Origin: CAZPGL01 sp964586175
GTDB taxonomy: Bacteria; Actinomycetota; Acidimicrobiia; Acidimicrobiales; MedAcidi-G1
Direction of reading: 5' to 3'
Assembly (NCBI GenBank): GCA_964586175.1
Contig: CAZPGL010000008.1
Location: 1 to 61,601 of the forward strand
DNA: 61,601 nt
Shown here: positions 46,408-55,001 of the stretch, piece after piece
Numbering within the stretch: position 1 is the stretch's first letter
How the letters are laid out: the number at the start of each line of letters is the position of its first letter
Program-made: the position numbers and the translations under genes
The notes under the pieces: model-generated
The model's input: only the letters and a program-made list of their open reading frames with translations
What the model was told of the DNA's origin: nothing
Databases searched by the model: none

Positions 46408-47672
46408 CGCGCGCCGACCTGCGAATCGACGGCCCGCGGCTGTCGCGTCGCCTGGCCGAGTTGGCCGAGATCGGTCCGATCGCCGGCGGCGGGTCCTGCC
46501 GGCTGGCCCTCACCGACGACGACCGGAACGGCCGCGATCTGGTGGTGACCTGGATGCGCGACCTCGGCCTGGAAGTCACCATCGACGCCATTGGCAACGT
46601 GACCGCCGTGCGCGCCGGCCGGGTCGACGGGCCGCCCACCATGATGGGCAGCCACATCGACACCGTGGCCACCGGCGGACGCTTCGACGGCAACCTCGGC
46701 GTCCTTGCCGGCATCGAGGTCATCGAGACCCTGATCGAGCACGATGTCGAGACCGAACACCCGGTGGCCGTCGCCTTCTTCACCGACGAGGAGGGCGCCC
46801 GGTTCCCGCCCGACATGCTGGGCAGCCTCGTCTACGTCGGCGGGCTGGCCCTCGAGGAGGCCCTCGACGTCATTGGCATCGACGGTGCCGTCCTCGGCGA
46901 CGAGCTCGAGCGCATCGGGTACCGGGGCCCGGCACCGTGCCCCGGACCGGCACCCCGGGCGTTCGTCGAACTCCACGTCGAACAGGGTCCCGTCCTCGAA
47001 GCCGAGGGTGTCACCATCGGCGCCGTCACCGGGGTCCAGGGCATCTCGTGGACCGAACTGACCGTCACCGGACAGTCCAACCACGCCGGGACCACCCCGA
47101 TGCATCTGCGCCACGACGCCGGCTACGCCGCGGCCGGCATCGCCACCGGCGTGCGGGCCATCGCCGAGCGCATGGGCGGCCGGCAGGTGGCCACCGTCGG
47201 GCGCCTCGACCTGCACCCCGATCTGGTGAACGTGGTCGCCGGCTCGGCGACGATGACCGTCGACCTGCGCAACACCGACGACGACGCCCTGCGGGCCGCC
47301 GAAGCGGATCTGGCCGGGCTGGTCGCCGAGATCGAGGCTGCCGAAGGCGTCACCGTCGCCGAACGCACCCTGGCCCGCTTCGCTCCCGTCGAGTTCGACC
47401 GGCGGGTCGTTGACGTCGTGGCCGACACCGCCCGTCGTCTCGGCCACACGGTGGTCGAGCTCCCGTCGGGGGCCGGCCACGACGCCCAGATGCTGGCCCG
47501 GGTGTGCCCGACCGGCATGGTCTTCGTGCCCAGCCGCGACGGCATCAGCCACAACCCGGCCGAGCACACCGACGCCGACGACCTGACCGCCGGAGCCGAC
47601 GTGCTGCTCCAGGTGGTGCTCGACCTGGACGCCCGCGACCTGGGCGACGGGGAACCGGAGGGCGCACCGTGA
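46404..47672 (+). CDS. M20-type Zn hydrolase (hydantoinase/carbamoylase family)
   Basis: The 422-residue amidohydrolase acts on N-carbamoyl amino acids, allantoate or ureidoglycolate in known relatives. Metal-ligand motifs are MMGSHIDTVATGGRFDGNLGVLAGIEV, FFTDEEGARFPPDMLGS, ELHVEQGPVLEAEG and, near the end, DGISHNPAEHT. The dimerisation-domain motif GQSNHAGTTPMHLRHDA is typical of this family. It is coupled by ATGA overlap to the Mo-hydroxylase large subunit and by GTGA to the nitrilase-type gene, so ring oxidation is probably followed by amide or ureide hydrolysis. Confidence 0.92.
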   Translation: MTRADLRIDGPRLSRRLAELAEIGPIAGGGSCRLALTDDDRNGRDLVVTWMRDLGLEVTIDAIGNVTAVRAGRVDGPPTMMGSHIDTVATGGRFDGNLGVLAGIEVIETLIEHDVETEHPVAVAFFTDEEGARFPPDMLGSLVYVGGLALEEALDVIGIDGAVLGDELERIGYRGPAPCPGPAPRAFVELHVEQGPVLEAEGVTIGAVTGVQGISWTELTVTGQSNHAGTTPMHLRHDAGYAAAGIATGVRAIAERMGGRQVATVGRLDLHPDLVNVVAGSATMTVDLRNTDDDALRAAEADLAGLVAEIEAAEGVTVAERTLARFAPVEFDRRVVDVVADTARRLGHTVVELPSGAGHDAQMLARVCPTGMVFVPSRDGISHNPAEHTDADDLTAGADVLLQVVLDLDARDLGDGEPEGAP

Positions 47673-48619
47673 GCCGCATCGTCACCGTGGGCGCTGCCCA
47701 GACCGGCCCCATCCAGGCCACCGACACCAGGGCCGACGTCGTCGAGCGCTTGATCGCCCTGCTGCGGGAGGGGGCGGCCGCCGGCTGCGACCTCGTCGTG
47801 TTCCCCGAGCTGGCCCTCACCACGTTCTTCCCCCGCTGGTGGGTCGACGACCGGGCCGAGTTCGACCACTGGTTCGAGACCGAGATGCCCGGGCCCGACA
47901 CCCGCCCCCTGTTCGATGAGGCGGCCCGTCTCGGCGTGGGGTTCCACCTCGGCTACGCCGAGCTGACACCGGCCGGCGATCACTTCAACACGGCGATCCT
48001 CGTCGACGGAGATGGCGGCATCATCGGCCGCTACCGGAAGGTCCACCTGCCCGGCCACGAGGACCACGAACCGTGGCGGGCCTTCCAACACCTGGAGCGC
48101 TACTACTTCGACGCCGGTCCCGGCTTCGAGGTGCACCGGGCATTCGACGGGGTGGTCGGCATGGCCATCTGCAACGATCGCCGCTGGTCCGAGACGTACC
48201 GGGTGCTCGGCCTCAAGGGCTGCGAGCTGGCCCTCATCGGGTACAACACGCCGGTCCACTACGCCCCCGACCCCGAACAGGACCGCCTGCAGGGTTTCCA
48301 CAACGCCCTGGTGCTGCAGTCCGGGGCCTACCAGAACGGCATGTGGGTCGTCGGGGTGGCCAAGGCCGGCCTCGAGGAAGGCTGTGACCTGCTGGGCGAG
48401 AGCGCCATCATCGCCCCGTCCGGCGAGGTGGTGGCCCGGACCGAGACGGTCGGTGACGAGCTGATCGTGGCCGACTGCGACCTCGACCGGTGCGCAGCGT
48501 TCAAGGACACCCTGTTCGATTTCGGCCGCTACCGCCGGCCCGAGGTCTACGGGCCCATCACCGGCCAGACCGGCGTCGAGGTGCCCGTGCACGCCCGCCC
48601 ACCTGAGGAGCAACGATGA
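47669..48619 (+). CDS. Nitrilase superfamily hydrolase, N-carbamoyl-D-amino-acid hydrolase-like
   Basis: The 316-residue enzyme has the Glu-Lys-Cys triad: VVFPELALTTFFPR (Glu), GRYRKVHLPGHED (Lys) and VGMAICNDRRWSETYRVLGLKG (Cys), with GYNTPVHYAPDPEQD following. CNDRRWxET and GYNTP are hallmarks of N-carbamoyl-D-amino-acid amidohydrolases, which release CO2 and ammonia from a terminal ureido group. Having this next to an M20-type carbamoylase gives two unrelated ureido hydrolases in one operon. Confidence 0.92.
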   Translation: MSRIVTVGAAQTGPIQATDTRADVVERLIALLREGAAAGCDLVVFPELALTTFFPRWWVDDRAEFDHWFETEMPGPDTRPLFDEAARLGVGFHLGYAELTPAGDHFNTAILVDGDGGIIGRYRKVHLPGHEDHEPWRAFQHLERYYFDAGPGFEVHRAFDGVVGMAICNDRRWSETYRVLGLKGCELALIGYNTPVHYAPDPEQDRLQGFHNALVLQSGAYQNGMWVVGVAKAGLEEGCDLLGESAIIAPSGEVVARTETVGDELIVADCDLDRCAAFKDTLFDFGRYRRPEVYGPITGQTGVEVPVHARPPEEQR

Positions 48620-51207
48620 CCGAGTTCGTGCTGAACGGTGAAGCGACGACCGCCTCGTCCGGCCATCCCCACCTGCTCTCGGCGTTGCGCGACGAGCTCG
48701 ACGTCACGTCACCCAAGGACGGCTGTTCGCCGTCGGGCCAGTGCGGCTGTTGCACCGTGCTCGTCGACGGCAAGGCCCGGGTGGCCTGCCAGACCTCGAT
48801 GGAAAAGGTCGAAGGGGCCACGGTGCTCACCCTCGAAGGGGTCGACGCCGGCGAGCGCGACCGCTTCGCCAGTGCCTTCGCCGCCCACGGCGCGCTGCAG
48901 TGCGGGTTCTGCACACCGGGCATCGTCATGCGAGCCAAGGCGCTCATCGACAAGAAGGGCGAGGCTCTGACCAGGGACGAGGCGTCCCGGCACCTGGGTG
49001 GCCACCTGTGCCGGTGCACCGGCTACATCAAGATCCTGGACGCCGTCGAGACCCTGGCCGCCGGTGAGGTGGCGGTGCCCGAACCCCGGGGCGGGGTGGG
49101 CAGCCGGGGCATGAAGTACGAGGCCTGTGACCTGAGCATGGGCGATCGGGACTTCGTCGACGACCTGCGCCCCGACGGCCTGCTCCACGCCGCGGTGCAT
49201 CTGGCCGGCCACGCCCGGGCCGACGTCGTGCGCATCGACACCTCGGCCGCGGCGGCCGTTGACGGGGTGCACCGGGTGCTGACCGCCGCCGATGTGCCCG
49301 GCGCCCTGCGGGTTGGCATCATCCACACCGACTGGCCGGTGTTCATCCCCGAGGGGGGCCGTACCTCCTACCTCGGTGACGTGTTGGCCGTGGTGGTCGC
49401 CGACGACCGGGAGACGGCCCGCCGGGCGGCGGCCCTTGTCGACGTCGAGTACGTGCCCCACACCGTGTACAACGACCCCGTGGTGGCCCTGGCCGCCGCT
49501 GAGGACGCCGTCTGGGGCCTCGACGGCAACGAACTGTCCCGCTCGGTGTACGCCCGGGGTGACGCCGACGCCGCCCTGGCCGCATCGGCCCACGTGGTCG
49601 ACGAGGTGTTCCAGACCCAGCGCATCGAGCACGCCTTCGTGGAGCCCGAGTCCACCCTCGCCGTACCCGTGCCCGGTCCCGACGGCCGCAACCTGTACGT
49701 GTACTCCGGCGGACAGGGCGTGTGGGACGACCGCAACCAGATCGCCTCGGTGCTCGGGGTCGACACCGACCGGATCACCGTCGAGCTGGTGTCCAACGGC
49801 GGGGCCTTCGGCGGCAAGGAGGACATGTCGAACCAGGCCCAGACGGCGCTGGCCGCCTGGCTGGTCGACGCTCCGGTGCGCTGCACGCTGTCCCGGGAAG
49901 AGTCGCTGCTGATGCACCCCAAGCGCCACCCGATCCGCATGTCGTACCGCGCCGGCTGTGACGCCGACGGCCGGCTCACCGCCCTGTCGGTCCGCATGAT
50001 CGGCGACTCCGGCCCCTACGCCTCGGTGGGCATGAAGGTGCTGGAGCGGGCGGCCGGCCACGCCAGCGGCCCGTACGAGGTGCCGGCCATCGATGTCGAG
50101 GCCGTCGCCGTGCGCACCAACAGCCCGGTGTGCGGGGCCTTCCGGGGCTTCGGCGCCAACCAGGCCCAGTTCGCCATGGAGGGGGTCATGGACCGCCTGG
50201 CCGCCGCGGTGGGCATCAGCGGTTGGGAGATGCGCAGCCGCAACGTGATCGAGCCGGGTGTCTTGTGGGGCCCGGGCCAGATCATGGACGACGGATGTCT
50301 GGGTGCCCGGGCCTGCCTCGACCGGGTCAAGGACGACTTCGACGCCGCGGTCGCCGCCGGCCTGCCGGTCGGGTTGGGTCTGGGGCTGAAGAACAGCGGC
50401 CTCGGCAACGGCTTCAAGGAGATCGCCCGGGCCGTCGTCCACTTCCGCGAGGACGGCCAGGTCGAGGTGCGGCACTGCTGGACCGAGATGGGCCAGGGCG
50501 TCCACACCGTCGCCCTCCAGGTCGCCGTCGAGGAACTCGGTGTGGACCCCGACCGCATCGAGGTGCTGGTCGACACCAGCCGCGAGCTGGGCGCCGGCCA
50601 GACCACCGGCAGCCGGGGCACCCTCATGGGGGCCGGAGCGGTCGCCGATGCCTGTCGAGCCGCGGTGGCCGACGGCTGCCGGACCGGGGTCGACTACGAA
50701 GGCGAGTACCGGGTCGACTGGACCAACTCCATCAACGACGGCGTCGAGAACCCGATCATCCACTCCACGTTCGGGTACGCCGCCCAGCTGGTCGTCCTCG
50801 ATCCCGACACCGGTGCCGTCGACCGGGTCGTCGCCGCCCACGACGTCGGGCGGGCCGTCAACCCATTGCTGTGCGAGGGCCAGGTCGAAGGTGCGGTGCA
50901 TATGGGCCTCGGCTACGCCCTGTCGGAGGGGTTCCCGATCGACGAGGACGCCCGCCCCCGCAACGCCACCCTGCGCAGCTTGGGCATCATCCGGCCCAAG
51001 GACATGCCCACCGTCGACGTCCATCTCGTCGAGTCGCCCCAGCCCGACGCCCCGTACGGGATCAAGGGGGTGGGCGAGATCGGCCTGGTGCCCACCGCCG
51101 GTGCGGTGGCCGCCGCCCTGCACGCCCACGACGGCGGGTGGCGATCCGAACTGCCGATGGCCGACGAGGCCCAGCGCGACGCCTGGGCCGATTGGGACGG
51201 GCGATGA
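48616..51207 (+). CDS. Fused 2Fe-2S/molybdopterin hydroxylase (selenium-dependent XDH architecture)
   Basis: The 863-residue protein fuses the small Fe-S subunit (1-155) to a Mo-binding subunit (about 165-863) and lacks the FAD domain. Fe-S motifs are DGCSPSGQCGCCTVLV and QCGFCTPGIVM with HLCRCTGYIKIL. The Mo part has NGGAFGGKEDMSNQAQ, VCGAFRGFGANQAQFAMEG, TEMGQGVHTVALQVAVEELG and the catalytic Glu in YGIKGVGEIGLVPTA. This layout matches E. coli XdhD and the family modelled as selenium-dependent xanthine dehydrogenase, in which selenium is a labile cofactor and not selenocysteine. Selenium use here is unproven. Coupled to neighbours by 4-nt overlaps. Confidence 0.88.
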   Translation: MTEFVLNGEATTASSGHPHLLSALRDELDVTSPKDGCSPSGQCGCCTVLVDGKARVACQTSMEKVEGATVLTLEGVDAGERDRFASAFAAHGALQCGFCTPGIVMRAKALIDKKGEALTRDEASRHLGGHLCRCTGYIKILDAVETLAAGEVAVPEPRGGVGSRGMKYEACDLSMGDRDFVDDLRPDGLLHAAVHLAGHARADVVRIDTSAAAAVDGVHRVLTAADVPGALRVGIIHTDWPVFIPEGGRTSYLGDVLAVVVADDRETARRAAALVDVEYVPHTVYNDPVVALAAAEDAVWGLDGNELSRSVYARGDADAALAASAHVVDEVFQTQRIEHAFVEPESTLAVPVPGPDGRNLYVYSGGQGVWDDRNQIASVLGVDTDRITVELVSNGGAFGGKEDMSNQAQTALAAWLVDAPVRCTLSREESLLMHPKRHPIRMSYRAGCDADGRLTALSVRMIGDSGPYASVGMKVLERAAGHASGPYEVPAIDVEAVAVRTNSPVCGAFRGFGANQAQFAMEGVMDRLAAAVGISGWEMRSRNVIEPGVLWGPGQIMDDGCLGARACLDRVKDDFDAAVAAGLPVGLGLGLKNSGLGNGFKEIARAVVHFREDGQVEVRHCWTEMGQGVHTVALQVAVEELGVDPDRIEVLVDTSRELGAGQTTGSRGTLMGAGAVADACRAAVADGCRTGVDYEGEYRVDWTNSINDGVENPIIHSTFGYAAQLVVLDPDTGAVDRVVAAHDVGRAVNPLLCEGQVEGAVHMGLGYALSEGFPIDEDARPRNATLRSLGIIRPKDMPTVDVHLVESPQPDAPYGIKGVGEIGLVPTAGAVAAALHAHDGGWRSELPMADEAQRDAWADWDGR

Positions 51208-51227
51208 GCGGGGGCGTGTCGTCGTGA
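51204..51227 (+). other. Seven-codon minigene bridging the fused hydroxylase and the SsnA-like gene
   Basis: ATG 51204 overlaps the hydroxylase stop (ATGA) and reads MSGGVSS before TGA 51227; that stop overlaps the GTG start of the next gene (GTGA 51224-51227). This makes a stop-start relay that could reinitiate ribosomes onto the SsnA-like gene. It could also be a coincidence of the overlap style used throughout this operon. Confidence 0.35.
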
Positions 51228-52252
51228 ACACGACCCCGGGTCTGGTGTGCGCCCACCACCACCTGTATTCGGCCCTGGCCCGGGGCATGCCGGCCCCGCC
51301 GCGCACCCCGGCCGGGTTCACCGACATCCTGGAGCTGGTGTGGTGGCGGCTCGACCGGGCCCTCGACCTCGAGTCGATCCGCTGGTCGGCCATGCTCGGC
51401 GCCCTCGAGGCCCTGGAGCGGGGTTGCACCGCGATCATCGACCACCACGAGTCGCCCAAGGCCATCGACGGCTCCCTGTCGGTCATCGCCGAGGCCTGCG
51501 CCGAGGTCGGCGTCCGGGTGAACTGCACCTACGGCGTCACCGACCGTCACGGTGTCGACGGCGCCCGCCGGGGCCTGGCCGAGAACGAACGCTTCCTCCG
51601 GGAGGGAGGCCGGGGCATGGTCGGGGTCCACGCCGCCTTCACCTGCACCGACGAGACCCTGGAGGCCGCCGCCGGTCTGGCCGCCGACCTGGGTGTCGGC
51701 GTCCACGTCCATGTCGCCGAAGGGTTGGCCGACGCTGACGCCGCCAGCCGGCTCGCTGGTCTGGCGACCGACGACTGGCTGATCGTCCACGGCGTCCATC
51801 TCGCCGACGACCACGGGCTGCCCGGCACCGTCGTGCACAATCCCCGGTCCAACATGAACAACGCCGTCGGGTACGCCCGGCCCACCCGCTTCGCCAACCC
51901 GGTTGCCCTCGGGTCGGACGGCATCGGCGCCGACATGCTCGACGAGTTCCGGGTCGCCTACGTACGCCACCGAGAGGACGACGTCACGGCCTCCCCCGAA
52001 ACGGCGTGGGGGTGGCTGGCCGCCGGCTGGGACCTCTTCCCCGAGGCCATCGACGACCGGGTCACCTGGACCCACGACCCCATGGACGCCTGGCACCTGG
52101 CCTTCACCCCTGGCGTCGGCCCGATCGAGGTCGAGGTGGGCGACGAGATCGTGTGGCGGGACGGCGCGCCGACCCGGGTCGACGCCGCCGAGATCCGGGC
52201 CCGGGCCGCCGAGGAGGCGACCCGTCTCCACGCCCGAATGGACGACCTGTGA
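51224..52252 (+). CDS. Compact SsnA-like amidohydrolase
   Basis: The 342-residue metal-dependent amidohydrolase begins directly at the first metal motif (VNTTPGLVCAHHHLYSALARGMP) and then follows SsnA closely: LELVWWRLDRALDLESIRWSAM, IIDHHESPKAIDGSLSVIAEA, VHVAEGLADAD, LIVHGVHLADD, NPRSNMNNAVG and GSDGIGADM. SsnA proteins are about 440 residues; here the N-terminal 55-60 residues and the GxxxADxvxxD strands near the C-terminus, which together build the small beta-sandwich domain, are missing. SsnA is found with selenium-dependent Mo hydroxylases, matching the upstream gene. The only plausible start is GTG 51224. Confidence 0.85.
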   Translation: MNTTPGLVCAHHHLYSALARGMPAPPRTPAGFTDILELVWWRLDRALDLESIRWSAMLGALEALERGCTAIIDHHESPKAIDGSLSVIAEACAEVGVRVNCTYGVTDRHGVDGARRGLAENERFLREGGRGMVGVHAAFTCTDETLEAAAGLAADLGVGVHVHVAEGLADADAASRLAGLATDDWLIVHGVHLADDHGLPGTVVHNPRSNMNNAVGYARPTRFANPVALGSDGIGADMLDEFRVAYVRHREDDVTASPETAWGWLAAGWDLFPEAIDDRVTWTHDPMDAWHLAFTPGVGPIEVEVGDEIVWRDGAPTRVDAAEIRARAAEEATRLHARMDDL

Positions 52253-52297
52253 GCCGACGACCATGAACCATCACCCGATGCCCCGAGGAGCTGCCCC

Positions 52298-53299
52298 ATG
52301 ACCCGTCTGGCCATCTACCTACAGGACGCCCACCCCATCGGTGAGGCCGTCGAGTACGCCCGGTACGCCGAAGCCAAGGGGTTCGAAGCCGTGTGGCAGG
52401 CCGACTCGCGGCTGGTCCGCGACGCCGTCGTGCCCATGGCGGCCTTCGGTGCGTGCACCGAGACGATCAAGATCGGCTCCGGTGTCGTCGACTGCTGGAC
52501 CCGCAACCCGGCCCGCCTGGCCTCCACGTTCTCCACGCTCGACGACCTGGCCCCGGGGCGGATGATCCTCGGTATCGGCGCCTGGTGGGACCCCCTGGCT
52601 GCCAAGGTGGGCATCCAGCGACGTCGGCCCCTGGGCGTGATGCGCGAGGTCGTCACCGCGGTGCGGGCCCTACTGGCCGACGAGACCGTCACCTTCGACG
52701 GCGACTACGTACACCTCGACGGCGTCGAGCTCGACTACGTGTACCAGGAGCGGCGGCCCAAGGACGTCCCCATCTACATCGGCGCCACCGGCATGAAGAT
52801 GATGGAGTTGACCGGCGAGATCGGTGACGGCGTGGTCCTCAACTACCTGGTCTCGCCCGAGTACAACCGCACCGCCATGCAGCACCTGGAGATCGGTGCC
52901 GCTCGGGTCGGCCGCGGCGTCGACGACCTCGACCGCCCCCAGCTGGTGGTGTGTTCGGTGGCCGACACCCGCGAGGAGGCCCTCGACGGGGCCCGCCTCA
53001 TGGTCACCCAGTACCTGGGTCAGCAACCCCACATCATGAAGGCCTCGGGGGTTCCCGAGTCGTTGCTCGAGGAGATCGGGCGGGTGCTGACGTGGCCGGC
53101 CACCCACGAGCAGGTCGAGGCGGCCTCCAAGCTGGTGCCCGACGACATCGTCCAGATGATCTGTGCCGCCGGCACCCCCGACGAGGTACGGGAGAAGGTG
53201 GCCAACTACATGGCCGACGGGTGCACGTGCCCGATCCTGTACCCGTTGGGTCCCGACGTGCACATGATGGTCGACGTGTTCGCCGACTGGACGCCGTAG
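52298..53299 (+). CDS. LLM-class (F420-type) oxidoreductase
   Basis: The 333-residue TIM-barrel oxidoreductase resembles methylenetetrahydromethanopterin-reductase-like F420 enzymes: RLAIYLQDAHPIGEAVEYARYAEAKGFEAVWQADS at the N-terminus, IKIGSGVVDCWTRNPARLASTFSTLDDLAPGRMILGIGAWW, and VPIYIGATGMKMMELTGEIGDGVVLNYLVSPEY. GAGGAG lies 6 nt before ATG 52298. With cofC elsewhere in the window, F420H2 dependence is likely; an FMN monooxygenase that attacks the heterocycle is the alternative. Confidence 0.88.
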   Translation: MTRLAIYLQDAHPIGEAVEYARYAEAKGFEAVWQADSRLVRDAVVPMAAFGACTETIKIGSGVVDCWTRNPARLASTFSTLDDLAPGRMILGIGAWWDPLAAKVGIQRRRPLGVMREVVTAVRALLADETVTFDGDYVHLDGVELDYVYQERRPKDVPIYIGATGMKMMELTGEIGDGVVLNYLVSPEYNRTAMQHLEIGAARVGRGVDDLDRPQLVVCSVADTREEALDGARLMVTQYLGQQPHIMKASGVPESLLEEIGRVLTWPATHEQVEAASKLVPDDIVQMICAAGTPDEVREKVANYMADGCTCPILYPLGPDVHMMVDVFADWTP

Positions 53300-53316
53300 C
53301 GGTCAGGATGGGGCCC

Positions 53317-54615
53317 ATGTCCCGTCTGGTGCTCCGCGGTGCCCGTGACCCGGGCGACATCGCCGTCGTCGACGGGGTGATCGTCGCGGTCGGCGACGTG
53401 CCGGCCGAACCGGGCGACGAGGTGCTCCGGGTCGACGGCGACATCCTGACCGCCGGGCTGGTCAACACCCACCACCACCTGTACCAGTGGATGACGAGGG
53501 GCCGGGCGGCCGGCTGCAACCTGTTCGACTGGCTCGTCCACCTGTACCCGGTGTGGAACCGGCTTTCGGTCGACGACGTGCACGCCGCGGCGCTGGTCGG
53601 TCTGGGCGAGCTGGCGGCCACCGGCTGCACGACGGCCGCCGACCACCACTACCTGGTACCCGGCGGCGACGACTCGGTGTTCGACGCCATCGTCGAGGCG
53701 GCCGGGGCGGTCGGTGTCCGCCTCCATCTGTCCCGGGGTTCGATGGACCTTGGCGAGAGCGACGGCGGCCTGCCGCCCGACCGGGTGGTCGAGGACCGCG
53801 ACGCCATTCTGGCTTCCACCGAGGCCGTGGTCGCCCGCCACCACGACGGCGACATGGTCCAGGTGGTCGTCGCCCCGTGCAGCCCGTTTTCGGTGACCAC
53901 CGGGCTCATGGTCGAGTCGGCCGAGCTGGCCCGCCGTCTGGGCCTGCGGCTCCACACCCACCTGTGTGAGACGGTCGAGGAGCAGGCCCACTGCCTGGAA
54001 CGCTTCGGGCGGCGTCCCGTCGAGATGCTCGATGAGTGGGGCTGGGTCGGCGACGACGTGTGGCTGGCCCACGGCATCCACATCGGCGACGACGAGGTCG
54101 GTCGGCTCGGTGCCGCCGGCACCGGCATCGCCCATTGTCCGTCGTCCAACGCCCGGCTGGCGGCCGGCATGTGCCGGGTCACCGACCTCACCGCGGCCGG
54201 CTGTCCGGTCGGGTTGGGCGTCGACGGCGTCGCCTCCAACGAGGTGGGTGGGCTGTTTCCCGAGATGCGTCAGGCGCTGTACACCGCCCGGCTCCGCCAG
54301 ATGCGCCCCGACGCGCTGATGCCGGCCGATGCTGTCGAGTTGGGCACGGTCGGTGGTGCCCGCTGTCTGGGCCACGACGACATCGGCCGTCTCCGACCCG
54401 GCATGCGGGCCGACCTGGTCGTCTGGCCCGGAGACGACCTGGCCGACATCGAGGACCCGATGACCGGGCTGGTCCTCGGTCCGGACCGGCGGGCCCGCCA
54501 CGTGCTCGTCGGTGGCCGGTCCGTCGTGACCGACGGTGAGGTGGCGGGCGTCGACCTGGCCGCCGCCCACCGGGACCTGGCCGCCCGGGCCCGCCGGCTC
54601 TGGGGGGACGGCTGA
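53317..54615 (+). CDS. 8-oxoguanine deaminase-like amidohydrolase
   Basis: The 432-residue aminohydrolase of the AtzA/TrzN/8-oxoguanine deaminase branch has the full small beta domain (LVLRGARDPGDIAVVDGVI, then ADLVVWPGDDLADIEDP at the C-terminus). Metal and substrate motifs are TAGLVNTHHHLYQWMTRGRAAGCNLFDWL, ADHHYLVPGG, LHTHLCETVEEQ, WLAHGIHIGDDEV, HCPSSNARLAAG and GVDGVASNEVG. NTHHHxYQxxTR is typical of 8-oxoguanine and related purine deaminases. ATG 53317 follows CAGGAT at 7 nt. It supports purine-type substrates for the island. Confidence 0.87.
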   Translation: MSRLVLRGARDPGDIAVVDGVIVAVGDVPAEPGDEVLRVDGDILTAGLVNTHHHLYQWMTRGRAAGCNLFDWLVHLYPVWNRLSVDDVHAAALVGLGELAATGCTTAADHHYLVPGGDDSVFDAIVEAAGAVGVRLHLSRGSMDLGESDGGLPPDRVVEDRDAILASTEAVVARHHDGDMVQVVVAPCSPFSVTTGLMVESAELARRLGLRLHTHLCETVEEQAHCLERFGRRPVEMLDEWGWVGDDVWLAHGIHIGDDEVGRLGAAGTGIAHCPSSNARLAAGMCRVTDLTAAGCPVGLGVDGVASNEVGGLFPEMRQALYTARLRQMRPDALMPADAVELGTVGGARCLGHDDIGRLRPGMRADLVVWPGDDLADIEDPMTGLVLGPDRRARHVLVGGRSVVTDGEVAGVDLAAAHRDLAARARRLWGDG

Positions 54616-54652
54616 GTCGATCCGGCCCCGACGGATCGGCCATGATGGGTCG

Positions 54653-54886
54653 GTGAGCGCCACCGCCGAATTCACCATCGAGCCGTTCGTCGAGGGTGCA
54701 CCGGGTCCGCACGTCAACGCGGCCATCGCCGTGGCCGAGAACGCCGGTCTGGGCGTCGAGGTGGGGCCGTTCGGCACCACGGTCACCGGCGACGCCGAAG
54801 CGGTGCTCGGCGCCGTGGACGGGGTGCTCCGGGCCGCGGTGGCCAACGGGGCGACCCGGGTGTCGCTACAGATCAGCATCGGCTGA
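54653..54886 (+). CDS. Thiamine-binding (YkoF/MTH1187-like) protein
   Basis: The 77-residue protein matches the ferredoxin-like thiamine-binding family: TAEFTIEPFVEGAPGPHVNAAIAVAENAGLGVEVGPFGTTVTG, then AVLGAVDGVLRAAVANGATRVSLQISI. Relatives bind thiamine or its pyrimidine part (HMP) and often accompany transporters. GTG 54653 is preceded by CATGAT at 6 nt. It lies just upstream of the BMP-type importer, whose ligand may therefore be a pyrimidine or purine-like compound. Confidence 0.8.
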   Translation: MSATAEFTIEPFVEGAPGPHVNAAIAVAENAGLGVEVGPFGTTVTGDAEAVLGAVDGVLRAAVANGATRVSLQISIG

Positions 54887-55001
54887 ATTCGCTCGGGGGC
54901 GGCTGGCGCGGATGCCCCCAGGATGTGGCAAGATGCGAGCCGCGTCGGGACGGGTCGTCGGAGGCTGAGGGCGTCTCCACCCGGGCCGACGGGAGGGAGT
55001 G

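Noticed and set aside
48616..51207. Selenocysteine-encoding TGA within the fused hydroxylase
   Set aside because: The frame is uninterrupted; selenium in this family is a labile cofactor, so no in-frame TGA is expected or found.
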